Source: Haematococcus lacustris (taxonomy: Eukaryota; Chlorophyta; Chlorophyceae; Chlamydomonadales; Haematococcaceae). Taken from it: 64,000 nt of DNA. Numbering within the stretch: the stretch's first letter is position 1; every line of letters begins with the position of its first letter. The stretch lies in the NCBI GenBank assembly GCA_030144725.1, contig JASKMD010000003.1, forward strand, positions 18,970,427 to 19,034,426, in the 5' to 3' direction. Of the stretch, positions 1 through 12,900 are shown piece after piece. A program made the position numbers and the translations under genes. The notes under the pieces are model-generated. The model worked only from the letters and a program-made list of their open reading frames with translations, ran no database searches and was not told the DNA's origin.

Positions 1-872
1 CTCCCATACTGCGCGCCTGCCGGCAATTCTTTCTTTCTTTCTTTCGTTCACGGCCCCGACAACCGCTGTAAGATTACTCTGCCCCGTCACACCGCGCTCG
101 GACTTTGTAGTAAGCCAGTACCTGGCGCGCAGCAACAGGGCGCACACGCGACGACCGGCGTAAAGGCGCGGAATTGAAGGGGCTTCCAGGGAGGCGTGCG
201 GGGTTCGACTGTGTGCGGGGCGCCTGGACCGCCCTGAGCATCCCAGGCCGGCCAACAGGAGCCCGGCATATGCACCGGCCTGGAGCATGTCAGGTCAGGC
301 AGCTGCCATGGAACGCTGAGTTGAGTTGTGTGCACCTCTTTACCATGTAGGAATAGACGTGGCAAGAGAGCAGCCTTAGCCTATCGTCACCCCCTTGCCA
401 GCACCCCCTTGCCTGCAGCAGTCAGTCAAAAGGGTTGCAATGCCCACCAGCCACACTAGGCTCGTGGCTAAGCAATGTAGTCCAACAGCAACAGCCCCAG
501 TGCACCAGCGTACCTGCTCCCAGCTGTGAGGTGGTAACCGCTGCTCCAGCCGGTACCGAGCAGCCAGACCCAGCCCCTCCCCTTCCTGCTGGGACAGACC
601 CTGCTGCTGCTGCTGCTGCACACTCTGCAGCAGTCAGCCACACGCGTCTTGGTGGATGCACGCATGCCCTCACGCCCTCCTGCCTGCCAAGGCCCCAAGT
701 TCCACCCTGTCCACTCTGGCCCCTAACACCCCAACCCGGGGTTGGCAGGCGGTGGGTCAGCAGCAGACGCTGCACTGGGGCGCAAAGGTCTTGGAGGTGG
801 AGGTGGGGAGGCACGTATGGCCCCTGACTCATACTCTGCCTCTTCTCACCTAGCTCACCATGCAGCTGGCAT
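1..872. other. Unassigned left flank, possible 3' end of SCAPER-like gene
   Basis: No exon could be fixed here. The minus-strand frame around 490-600 reads LEQRLPPHSWEQ followed by a GTACGC donor-like site, which could be a C-terminal exon of the gene that starts at 13093. The link is weak because no conserved residues of the family tail are certain. Short CAG/CTG runs lie at 600-620. Nothing else is supported. Confidence 0.3.
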
Positions 873-973
873 GCCCCGCCCCGCCCCGCCCCGCCCCGCC
901 CCGCCCCGCCCCGCCCCGCCCCGCCCCGCCCCGCCCCGCCCCGCCCCGCCCCAACCCCGCCCCGCCCCGCCCC
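873..973. repeat. (CCCCG)n pentamer array, intronic
   Basis: Near-perfect tandem CCCCG/CGGGG units. The array sits directly downstream (minus sense) of the SCAPER-like exon that ends at 976, so the transcript sense is G-rich (GGGGC)n. Confidence 0.9.
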
Positions 974-975
974 AC

Positions 976-3900
976 CTGTGCCTCCCCCACCAGCTGCTCC
1001 AGCCAGGCCAGGGTGCGCGCAGCACTGACCCGCACCTCCACCAGCTCGCTCAACCGCTGGTTGTCGCAGCATATGGAAGCCAGGGTGGGGGCCAGCAGGG
1101 CGGCGAGCGCTGGCTGCTCCCAGCAGGAGGGGGGCAGGAGCAGCAGGCGGTGCAGCACGCAGTCAGGCGGACGGCCCCACGTCAGCATGGCCTGGTTGCT
1201 GGGGGAGCCTAAGGCAAAGTAGCCCAGCAGCAGCAGCACCTGCAGCAACAAGAGAGGAGGGGGGCCAAGCCATGGGGCAGGCTGGTAGGGGTAGCAGCAA
1301 CGGGAGGAGGGGGGAGGGAGTGGGAGGGGGGAAGGGGGAGGGGGAGGGGGGAGGGGGAGGGGCAGCACTCAGGGTGCGCTTTCCCACGGCGGCGTCAGCC
1401 TGACGTCCCAACCTGCTGCTGTGGTGAGGGCCCCAGCTCCAGCCCTAGCCCCAGCCCTAGCCCCAACCCCTGCAGACCCCCACCCAGCCGCCTGAGACGC
1501 ACCTCACTGAGCAGCAGCACCACCACAGCCGGGGAGGGTCCGTGTCCTGAACAGACTTGCATGCAGCTTGCTGACCCAGACATGGCCAGGCCACCCCCCC
1601 CGCCCCGCCCTAACCCACAAACCAGCCCCTGGCCTTGAGGCGCGGGCTGACCTGCCCCTGGCCCTCCCGCCCACTGCCCCGATGAGGCCTGCTCCTCCTC
1701 TGGGGCCTCAGGCGGGGGTGGCTCTGCTGCTGTCCCGACATGCTCCGACAGGAGCTGGGCACGGCGCTCTGGCCAACAGCCAGGCCTCTCGCTGGGCCTG
1801 GGGCTGGGGCTGCTGCCCCTGCCTGCTCCCTCTCGTGCTGCTGAGCCGTGATTGTACACCGCTTGGTGCGGTAAGCCCAGCTGGCCAGCGGGCCATGCCG
1901 AGGCCAGTGCAGGGCCTGGGCCTGGGCCGGTCTGGGCGCTGAGGCTGCTGCCTAGCACTGGGGTCAGGCAGGGGCTGCGGCCATGGTGCAGTGCCGTGGC
2001 CAACGCCTGGGCGTGGGCCAGGGCCGCAGCCAGACCCCCCTCGGTGCCCCAGCCAGGCTCAGGAGCCTGACGTGGCCCGGGGTCGGCCCTGGCGGCAGCA
2101 GCCTGGCCGGGGCGGGGGGCGGTGCTGGCCTGGGCTGTGAGGGGCCAGTGGTGGGCTGTGAAGGAGAGCAGGAAGGAGAGCAGGTGGCAGAAGGCTACGC
2201 ACTGGTGGCTGGCGGCCAGGCAGGTCTGCAGGGCCGCCAGGTCAAGGCTGCGGCAGGAGGGGCACAGGCAGCAGGTGGCAGGGGTAGCAGGTAGCAGGGG
2301 TAGCAGGTGGCAGGGGTAGCAGGTGGCAGGGGTAGCAGGTGGCAGGGGTAGCAGGTGGCAGGGGTAGCAGGTGGCAGGGGTAGCAGGTGGCAGGGGTAGC
2401 AGGTGGCAGGGGTAGCAGGTAGCAGGGGTAGCAGGTGGCAGGGGTAGCAGGTGGCAGGGGTAGCAGGTGGCAGGGGTAGCAGGTGGCAGGGGTAGCAGGT
2501 GGCAGGGGTAGCAGGGGTGACAGGTCCAGGGGCACAGGCAGCAGGGGTGCGTGCGTGCAGCAGCTTAGCATCTTTTCTGAAGCAGCCAAGCGGATCAAGG
2601 TCATTCTGTGGGCTGCCCCTGCCCCTGCCCCCGCCCCTGCCCCTGCCCCTGCCCCTGCCCCTGCCCAGCACACTGACATGGCCAAGTTGTTCAGGGTGGC
2701 GACCACCAGCAGCGCAGTCTCAGCGAAGTTGGCCGGCAGCTGCCCCTGTTGGGCCTCCACATGGAGCAGCACCTCCGTCAGCAGCAGCGGCAGCCCCACT
2801 AGGCTGGTCTCCTGGGGCAGTAGGGGGGGAGGGGGCCAGGAGGGCAGGGGGTTGGGGGGTAGCAGAAGGTCAGCAGGTCAGGGGCAGGCAGGTTGTCAGC
2901 GGGGGCAACTCAGTCCTGACCCTGATCTGGACCCACAGCTAGCCTCTGGCAGGCAGTCAGAGAAGCACCCCGATGCAGGTGGGTATATGGGCTGCCCTGC
3001 AGCAAAGTCAGCTGTGGGTCAACTGTGGGTGCTTAGCAAGGTGTGCATCAGGGAGGCTGCTGGGTCCTGGGTCCATGCCTGCCTGCCGCCCCGCCTGACC
3101 TGCATGACCAGGGACAGCGACGCTGCGTTTGGGTTGCTGGGCTGCCACAGCTGCTGTTCAGACTTGGTGCGCACTCTGGGTGCAGGCTTAGCGGAGGGTG
3201 GGGTGGGGGGTTGGGAGGGGGAGGGGGGTGAGCAGGAGGAAGGGGGTGGGGGTGGGGAGGGGGAGGTAGAGCGAGGGGCGCAGGGGGTCCTGCAGCCCGC
3301 AGCTAGAGCCAGCAGCAGTCGTAGGGCCTGCGGGGCAGAGGGGGGGAAAGCAGGATGCAGCTGGCTGACGGTAATGGCTGGTGTTGTCTGGGCCGCCCCG
3401 CCCCGCCCCGCCCCGCCCCGCCCCGCCCCGCCCCGCCCCGCCCCGCCCCGCCCCGCCCCGCCCCGCCCCGCCCCGCCCCGCCCCGCCCCGCCCCGCCCCG
3501 CCCGCCCCGCCCCGCCCCGCCCCGCCCCGCCCCGCCCCCGCCCCGCCCCGCCCCGCCCCGCCCCGCCCCGCCCCGCCCCGCCCCGCCCCGCCCCGCCCCG
3601 CCCCGCCCCGCCCCGCCCCGCCCCGCCCCCGCCCCGCCCCGCCCCGCCCCCGCCCCGCCCCGCCCCGCCCCGCCCGCCCGCCCCGCCCCGCCCCGCCCCG
3701 CCCCGCCCCGCCCCGCCCCGCCCCGCCCGGCCAATGTGTGCTGTGTGTGCAGCAGCAGGGGGCAGGGTTAGGGACACCCACCTGCAAGATGTGGCAGGGG
3801 ACGGGGCGAGGGCCCGCACCCACCCCAGCAGCCGCCGCCGCCACCGCCGCAGGAGCAACGGGGATGCCAGAGAGTGGAGGGACCATGGTAAGATCAGGGG

Positions 3901-6900
3901 CGGGTGCAGGGGTGATGGCAGGACTGGCTGAAGGGGTGGCAGCCACCTCAAGGTCTAGGGGGCTGGGGGCTGCTATGGCCCCTGTGCCCAGGGGGCCCAT
4001 GGTGGTGGCAGCACATGCCAGGGTGGCTGTACCCTCAGGGCTGCCTCCGACACCACTTGCAGCTGCGGTGCACATCACACATGTATGTGTCTCTGCCACT
4101 GCTGCTGCTGGTTGAATACTGGTGCTGTTGTGTACTGCTGAGTATGGGTGCTGCTGTTGCTGCTGCTTGAGCACTGCTGCTGCTGTGTCTTTGCCACAGT
4201 TGCTGCTGATTGCATTGTTGTTGCTACTGCTCCTGATAGAAGTGATTTTGATGCCGCTGCTGGGCTGGACAGGCCGTGGGGGAGGGGGCGTTGGTGCTAG
4301 CCAGGCATCGCACAGGCTGACCAGCTCAGCAAGGCGGTGCACCAGGCCTGCCGCCAGCAGGTATCCGCGGCAGTGCTGCTGGTGCTGGGCCACGACCCGG
4401 CTATACTGCTCCGGGGTTGCATCCGATGCATGTGGGACCACACCCAAGGTAGCGCTCGCGACATGCCTAGGAGCGGCGGCAGCGGCGGCGGCATTGTTCA
4501 CACTCGCTTCCGCGCATGTCGCACTGTGCGGTGCAGCGTCGACCTCGAACCCTGCCGCTGTGCCTCCTGTTGTCGGTGTTTCTGTCATCACACCTTCGAC
4601 CTGGTTACCTGTGTTAGATGTCACTCTCGCGGCTGGCCTGGGCGGCGCGCCTGTCTGTGTAGCGGGAAGCCCATGAGCTGGCTCAGGATTAGGTATTGGC
4701 ACCGCGGCTTCGACTGCAGCTAGTGCTGACGCCGGTGTCAAAGATGCCGCTGCCTCGCAATGGCGTGTGTTGCTGAGGGGTGCTAGTGGTTGGTGAGAGG
4801 ACGTGTTGGCGGCGAGCGGGGGCTGCAGCTGTAGGTCTGCAGTGGGTGACGCCGCCTGTTCGGTTCCGGGTGCCAGCAGCAGGGTAAGCACCTGCGCTAG
4901 GTCAGGAAGGCCAGGCAAGCAGCGTGCGCTGCTGTATTGCTAAGAACCAGCTTCATGTCAGGCAGCGATGCCGATGGGCGCTGCAGTGGGGGTAGAGAAA
5001 GGTTATGGCAGGCAGTGGAGTGGGCTGCGAGCAATGGGGAAGGCCGCAGGCTGTTCTGGATTGCCAAGAAGTGGAGGTGAGATAGTGGCAGCATAGTGGC
5101 AGTGTCAGCCGCAGCGGCGGCATCAGCACAGCAGGGGCAGGGGCAGGGGCAGGGGCAGGGGCAGGGGCAGGGGCAGGGGCAGGGGCAGGGGCAGGGGCAG
5201 GGGCAGGGGCAGGGGCAGGGGCAGGGGCAGGGGCAGGGGCAGGGGCAGGGGCAGGGGCAGGGGCAGGGGCAGGGGCAGGGGCAGGGGCAGGGGCAGGGCA
5301 GGGGCAGGGCAGGAGCGCAGGGGTCAGAAGCCGCGCCCATAAGAGTGAGTCAAGAGTAGGAGCAGTGGCAATGGCATCCATCGCACCCTGACCTGGGTCT
5401 CGGTCCTTTTGACCCCCACACCTCAGTCTGACCCCTCACCCCTGCCGCCCCACCCCCCATTCCATCCCACCCCACCCCACGCCCCCTCTGGTCACGACCT
5501 GCAGAAGGCCAGTGAGGCACTCCAGCTGGCGGCTGAGGGCGGGGCTGGGGCAGGCCGCAGCGGGCTCCTCTGCATTGCAGCGGTCCAGCGCCCGCACCGC
5601 CGCCCGCACCAGCTCAGGGCCCAGGCCGGTGACCAGCACCGCATGCGCCAGGGGCGGCTCCTGCAGGGCGGAGGGGGCCAGCCAGCAGGCCTGCTGCAGC
5701 AGCAGCATCGAGGCCAGAGCACGCTGCAACTGCAGCCCAGCAAGGTGCGGCGCTGCCGGCAGGGGTGGGGCAGGCAGGGGTGATGAGGAAGGCCAGACTT
5801 GATGGAGGAGCTGGCATCGCAGGATGGGTCAGTCAGCAGCCCCTGTACCCAGGCCCCCTGCACCCTAGGCCTTATACCCGTCTAGGCACACGCCCTGGGC
5901 TCCCCATCTCGTCTAGGCACACACCATCTTGTCTAGGCACGCACCCTGTGCCCCCCGCACCCCCCAGGGGTAGGCTCAGGGGCAGATCTCTCCCCATCCT
6001 CAGGTTGGCCACCAGGGTGTCACTCCTCGGGGTCACACAGCAGGAGGGGCCAAGGCAGCAGGGGCGGGCCAGCAAGCCAGGCCACCAGGTGCTTGCCCCC
6101 AGGAGGTCTAGGGGCTAGGGGGTAGGGGGTAGGGGTAGGCTGGGGTGCCCCCATCACCTGCAGCTGGGTCGCCCCTTCCCATGCCCCAGGGACCCTCACT
6201 GCCTGCTGTGCCTGCCTCGTGGCACTGAGCAGTGAGTGAGAGCAGTGAGAGAAGCAATCGCCGTCCTAATGGCACTGATGACTCTAGCAGCTGCCTGGGG
6301 CAGGCCAGGCTCGGGGCCTTGGCTCGGGGGGCCTCACTGCCTGCCTGGGGCAAGCCCGCCTGGTAGCACTGGCCAGCAGGCGAGGGGGAGGACGCCATGA
6401 GGGGTAGGGTGGTCGGGTGAAGGGGGGAGGGCAGGGGGGAGGTAAGGGGGAGAGAGGTTGGGTGGGGGAGCAGGGAGGTTGGGTGGGGGAGCAGGGAGGG
6501 TGGGAGGGAGGGTGGGGGGGAGGGTGGGAGGGAGGGTGGGAGGGAGGGTGGGAGGGAGGAGGGTGGAGGGCCGCCCCCTGGGCTGTGCCTCACCTGCAGT
6601 AGGTGTGTGAGCAGCGCCAGGGCGGGCAGGACAGGGTCCCAGGGGCTGATGTCCCCGCTGCTGCCCGGCTGCCTGCTGCTGTCCGCCACCTCCCGGCACA
6701 GGAGGGGCAGCAGGCCGCATGGCCAGGCAGCCGCCAGGGCAGCAGGCCGGGTGGCCGGACAGGTGAGGTCGGCGGTGGCGGCGGCCAGGGCCACGTGCAG
6801 CGCAGCCACACGGTGGGCGCGGGAGGGCTGGGCTCCTGATGGGGGGAGGGCTGTGGGGTGTGGGGGAGGGGGAGGCAGGGGGGGCCAGGCGGGGGGTGGG

Positions 6901-9900
6901 GGGAGGGGGTGGGCAGGGGTAGGGGTAGGGGGCCGGGGGGCGTCACCTTGTGTCTGTGTGAAACTGAGCAGCAGCAGCAGCCAGCGCTGGACCAGGGCCC
7001 TGCCCTGAGGGGAGTGCAGGGCTGCTGACATGGCCAGCGGCCACTGGGGGGCGCACCTGGGGTCAGGCAGGGGCGGGGTGGGCTGGGTGGCGAGGGGGAA
7101 GGGGCACAAAGCTGACCTGACCTGGCCTGGCCTGGCCCGCCCCGACCTGCTCTGCCTGGCCAGGAGGGTCACACACACTGGCACGGCTGGCCTGGTGGAG
7201 TCAAACACAGTGCGCTGCCACATTGGCTGAAGAGTCAGGGAGCCCCGCCCCCTGGCCCCTGGCCAAGCTGCACCCCACACCAGTCACCAGCCACCAGGCC
7301 ACCTGCACCCCCCCCCTGACCCCAGCCCTGCTCTCCCCCCACCCCTGACTCGCTGACCCCTGATGCCTCCAGCCCTGCGGCCCAGCCTGACCCAGCCACT
7401 GCCACACCACCTTGACTGGCTGATGAGGCCGGCCAAGCGCGCCGCACGCTTGCGCATGCCCTTGAGCCGTGCCGCCTCCGTGCTTGCGCCCCGCACGCTG
7501 CCGTCGCTGCTGGCCACTGCCAGGGTCAGGGGGCCCGGGCTGGCAGCGCTGGGCGAGGATGCAGCCGCCCTAGCCCCTGGTCCTGGTGGGGGGATGGGGC
7601 CTGGCCCTGGGCTAAACACCGCACCCGCACCTGACGCCTTGGCTGCACTGGACACACCGCACCCCCCTGACCCCCTTGCACCCCCTGCCCCTGCTGCTGT
7701 CGCTGACCGCACAGCCCCTGCTGCCCCCTCCGCCTTCTCTGTCGCTGCTGGCCCTGGCGCAGCTGCTTGTGGACCCAGGCATGCCCAGGCTTTGCTGGGT
7801 GTGGTGCAGCCTGGCCTGCCGGCAGTGGCTAAGGGGCCTGGCCTGGCCTGTTTGCCAGCAGGATGGCAGTAGGGGGGTGGGGAGTGGAGCGGGTACACAG
7901 GGGGCGGAGGGGAGCGCATCTCCTACAAACACCCACAGGGTAGGTCAGCAGGGCGGGGCAGGGCAGGGCAGGGCAGGGCAGGGCAGGGCAGGGCAGGGCA
8001 GGGCAGGGCAGGGCAGGGCAGGGCAGGGCAGGGCAGGGCAGGGCAGGGCAGGGCAGGGCAGGGCGGTGTAAGGCAGGGTGGAGCGAGGGAGGGGAGGAAA
8101 AGGTGAGGAGGTGGGGGCAGCAGGAGAAGAAAGAGGAGGGTGAAGGAGTAGGACGAGGGGGAGGAGGGGAAAGTGTAGCGCTCCCTGTCTCACCTCGCCA
8201 GCACCCGACCCTCTGCCGTGTCTAGCTGCATGTGAGTGGCTGCAGCCCCCCAGCTGATGGCACGAGGTGCTGCGGCGCCGTCCAGGGGGTGGGGAGTGGG
8301 CGGCTCCCCTCGCTGCCTGGCTGGCTGCTGCCACCTTGAGCCGTCCAGGCTGCCGCTCCTGCGCCCCGCTGCCCCGCACACTGGGTCCTGAGCCAGCCGC
8401 TGTAGGGGGGCCATCAGGTAGAGCGCCACAGATGGCAGCAGCGGTGGGAGGGGCGGGGTGGGTGCCGGCCGTGACCGCTGCAGCCCCACAGCCGACATCC
8501 GTATAACCAGCAGCAGCGCTAATGGCGGCGGGGGCAGCGGTGGTGGCAGCGGCAGCAGGGGCCTTTGCATTGGGTGTAGCAGTTGTGGTGGCAATGGTGG
8601 TTGCGGTGGTTGTAGTGGTTGCGGTGGTTGTGGCAGCGCGTTCTTTCAGCAGCTCTAAGTGCGCTGCACGGCGGCTGGCAGCCTCACGCAGCCGCTCCTC
8701 CAGCCTGCTGCTGCAGTCTTGGGCGGCGCGCGCCTGGGCCCTGGCGAGGTCCTGGCAAGGTGGCAGGCAGCAGACATCAGGGGGTGGGGCCAGGCCTGGT
8801 TTTAGCAGCAAGCAGCAGGGGGGCGGCAGGGGGCCCAGGGCTGCACCAGGCAGTACAAGGCAGGCAGTACAAGGCAGGCAGTACAAGGCAGGCAACAGCA
8901 CGCCCACACGCATACTGGCAGTCTGGTGTGTCATGCTAAGGTCAGGCGAGGACAGCTGCGGCTACCTGGGCGGTGATGAGCTGCTGCAGCCGCTGAGCTT
9001 CACGTGCAGCCAGGCAACGCTGCCGCTCCTGCTCCAGCTTGGCCAGCACAGCAGCCTGCAAGCAGTGTGCATGCACACCACGCAGCGTCACATCTGCTTT
9101 CATGCTGGCGCATGCAGTGAGATGGGAGCGTGGATGAATGGATAAGGCATGGATAAGGAGAGTGTAGGTGAAAATAAGGTGAGAGTAAATCATATCTACC
9201 ACTGCCCGCTGCTGCATGGGAGCAGCATGACACACGTCTGCTGTTGACATCATGCCCCTGCCCTGCCCAGCCATGACCTGCCCCCCATGCTGCAGCAGGG
9301 CAAGGCAGTGAAGCCCTACCCCTCCAGCACTTCAGCTCCACAGCCAGGGGCTGGAGTAAGGCTGCAGTAAGGCTGCACTCAGCTCTCAACCTCCAGCGAC
9401 CAGGGGCTCTAGTGGTGTGCTGCGGCGTCGCCGTGCGCTTTCAGCCGGGAGTCACGGATGACCACAATTGTCAGCACGCATTGCTCGCGCTAGTTCGCAC
9501 CTGCGCCTCTTCTTTGCGCCGTTTCTTTTCGGCCAGCTCTGCCTGGCGCTGCAGTTCAGCCGCCCGGCGGCGCTCCGCGGCGCCCTCGACCGTCGCCGCG
9601 GCTTCCTTTCGGCGCAGCAGCTTCTCGTCCAGCAGCCCACGGCGACGCGCGCTTCCTGCAGACGTATGCAACGTATTTGGAGTGCAGAACAGCGCCACTG
9701 TATCACGACACGACCGCCAGCGATGGCCATTTCGCTCACCTTCTTCGAGCTTTTGCTGCAGGCTGAGTTTTCTGTCCTCTTCCTGCATTTGGTTGATGAA
9801 CGCGACCTCTGCTACCTGCGGCAGGCAAGGCAGGGATTATACGCTTGTATGCAGGCCTCTGCTGGCGACAGGCGCAGGCCGCGTCTCCGCTCCCGGCGAA

Positions 9901-12900
9901 ACCCACAACCCTACCTTGCGTGCCTCTTCCCCGGCGCGCTGCACCACTGCGGCCAGGCGAGCGTGACGCAGCGCCTCGCTGCGCGCAATCTTCTCCTCCA
10001 TGCGCCTCCGTTCCTCGTCCTTCTCGCTGCTCTCCTGCGGTCGAGGGTGGCGCCACAGGCAGTGAGCGAATATAAGTGTAGAGGTAGTATGAATAGTGGC
10101 AAGAAGGTAGCGTGGTTCGAATGGGTCAGGGTCGGGTTTGCTATGTCGCTAGCGAACATGCCTGGGTGCACAGGGGTGAGCAGGGTAGGGCGGCAACCAG
10201 GTGGGTGAGCATGCGCAGTGCTGCATGTCCAGGCATGAGGCCCTGACCACCTCTTGGTACTTCCTGGACGGCAAGCAGGCCGGGGGGCAGGGCAGGCCGG
10301 CACCCAGGGGGGGGGCAGGGCAGACAGGCCATGTGCAGTGCTGGCCTTCTGACCAGGCTTCACGCGCTGCTTACACTTGATTGGAGTAGCTGAGTGAGAT
10401 TACCTACAGTCAAACAAGTTGTTCCATGTTGAATGAGTTTTGTTTGGCTGTGAAGGTCAGGAAGTTTGAAGGAGTTGTTTGCAGAAGTTTAAAGGAGTAA
10501 GGAGTTGTTTGTTTTAAGGAGTTGTTTGTTTGTCTGTAAACGTCTGCCCTGCCCCCTTGGCCTGTCTGACTCTGGCCAAGTGAAGGTGCAGAGCTGCATG
10601 TCCAGGCATGAAGCCCGGGTCCCTGCAAGACACACTGCCCCTGCCCTGCCCCTGCCCTGCCCCTGCCCTGCCCCTGCCCTGCCCCTGCCCTGCCCCTGCC
10701 CTGCCCCTGCCCTGCCCCTGCCCTGCCCCTGCCCTGCCCCTGCCCTGCCCCTGCCCTGCCCCTGCCCTGCCCCTGCCCTGCCCCTGCCCTGCCCCTGCCC
10801 TGCCCCTGCCCCTGCCCTGCCCCTGCCCTGCCCCTGCCCTGCCCCTGCCCTGCCCCTGCCCTGCCCCTGCCCTGCCCCTGCCCTGCCCCTGCCCTGCCCC
10901 TGCCCTGCCCCTGCCCTGCCCCTGCCCTGCCCCTGCCCTGCCCCTGCCCTGCCCCTGCCCTGCCCCTGCCCTGCCCCTGCCCTGCCCCTGCCCTGCCCCT
11001 GCCCTGCCCCTGCCCTGCCCCTGCCCTGCCCCTGCCCTGCCCCTGCCCTGCCCCTGCCCTGCCCCTGCCCTGCCCCTGCCCTGCCCCTGCCCTGCCCCTG
11101 CCCTGCCCCTGCCCTGCCCCTGCCCTGCCCCTGCCCTGCCCCTGCCCTGCCCCTGCCCTGCCCCTGCCCTGCCCCTGCCCTGCCCCTGCCCTGCCCCTGC
11201 CCTGCCCCTGCCCTGCCCCTGCCCTGCCCCTGCCCTGCCCCTGCCCTGCCCCTGCCCTGCCCCTGCCCTGCCCCTGCCCTGCCCCTGCCCTGCCCCTGCC
11301 CTGCCCCTGCCCTGCCCCTGCCCTGCCCCTGCCCTGCCCTGCCCCTGCCCTGCCCCTGCCCTGCCCCTGCCCTGCCCCTGCCCTGCCCCTGCCCTGCCCC
11401 TGCCCTGCCCCTGCCCTGCCCCTGCCCTGCCCCTGCCCTGCCCCTGCCCTGCCCCTGCCCTGCCCCTGCCCTGCCCCTGCCCTGCCGCCCCTGCCTAGGT
11501 TACAGTCCAGGTTGTCTGTGAAGGCCAGGGTCAGCTGTTTGACGGGTTTGTTTGTTTGTTTGTCCGTAACCATCTGCCCTTCCTGACCTTCACTGACGCC
11601 AGCTTCAGCTGTCTGCCTTCATCCGCCGCTGCCAGCTTAGCCAGGCGTTGGGTGACGCGTGCTGTCCTGCTTTGCTCAGCTCGCGCCTGCCAACACACAC
11701 CGGCAGCAGGCGAGGTGCAAGCATGCTCTTGCACATGTGCATGGGGCATTGCTGTTGTATGCAGGGTGTGGCGCATAGGCCAGGCAGCTGGAGTCAGTGC
11801 AGCACCAGCCACACCAGCCGCACCAGCACTGCCCTTGCAAGCTGAGCTCGAGTGGGGGTGGGGGTGGGGGTGGGGGTGGGGGTGGGGGTGGGGGTGGGGT
11901 GGGGGTGGGGGGGGGGGTGGGGGTGGGGGGGGGCGTGGGGGGGGTGGGGGTGGGCGCACCAGCACCGCACTCGCAGGCCTGACTCACAGCTGTGCCCCCT
12001 CCCTCTCTCTAGCACACAGCCAGTGAGAGGTGAGGGTGGAGGTGGGGGTGGGGGTGGGGCTTGTTGGCAGCTGTGCTGTGGCAAGCCTGACCTGCAGCCG
12101 CGTCATCCCCGAGGACCCTTGTGCTGAGGAGCTGTAGGAGCGCGCGACCCTGGATTTACAGGTAGGTGCTAAGAGCAGCCCCCTTGTCCCTCACTAGGGC
12201 TTCCATCACTAGGGCTTAGCCAGCATGATACCCCAGGCAGGCAGTGTGTTGTCGATGCTGCCCTGGCTACTGCTGCTGTGGCTGGCCACCGCTGGCAAGA
12301 GTGCCTGCACCCCTTGGGCCGTGATGTGGGCCAGGCATGCTTAGGCCCTCAGGCAATGATGCGCAACCAGAGTTCAGGGGCCGCTGGGGATGCCCTCGTC
12401 AGGCAGTTGCGGTTTGTCTCGCATGTGAACTCCGTCACCTGCTTCGCAGCGCTAGCTACGCGAGTCTCGGCTGGTGTGCGTCGGCGCGTGGGCGATAGGA
12501 GCATGTTGCACGGTGACGTCAGCGGTGAGGCCAAAGGCGAGGGCGCGGCGTCCGCACTGACATCCGGGGCTACCGGGGAGGTGCTGGTGCGATTGGTCGG
12601 GATGAACAGCGCCGCTGCTGGGCTGAGCCGCGGGCTGTCAACAGCGCTGGTCGTCACCGCAGCCTGATAGGCGAGCAGGGCCCCTGGTCCTGGGGAAAGG
12701 TCTTCTGTTTTTGTAGTTCCACGCTGTGGCCACAGGGGCAAGGGGTGGGCGCCTTGCCAGCTGAGCAAGTCATGCTGCCTGACTAATTGTGTGATGTAAG
12801 TCTGGGTCTGGGTGTGGCTGATGGGGAGAGGGGTGAGGGTGGAGTGGCCTGAGTGACTGATGTGTGAGTACTTGGTGAGCTTGTTTCACATTGCAGCTGA

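Noticed and set aside
3381..4115. Long open frames made of PRPAPP or GRGGAG
   Set aside because: They are translations of the (CCCCG)n array; all six frames are open for the same reason.
10410..11573. 387-aa RAGAGQGQ-type protein on the minus strand and its plus-strand mirror
   Set aside because: Pure translation of the 11-bp minisatellite in a SCAPER-like intron.
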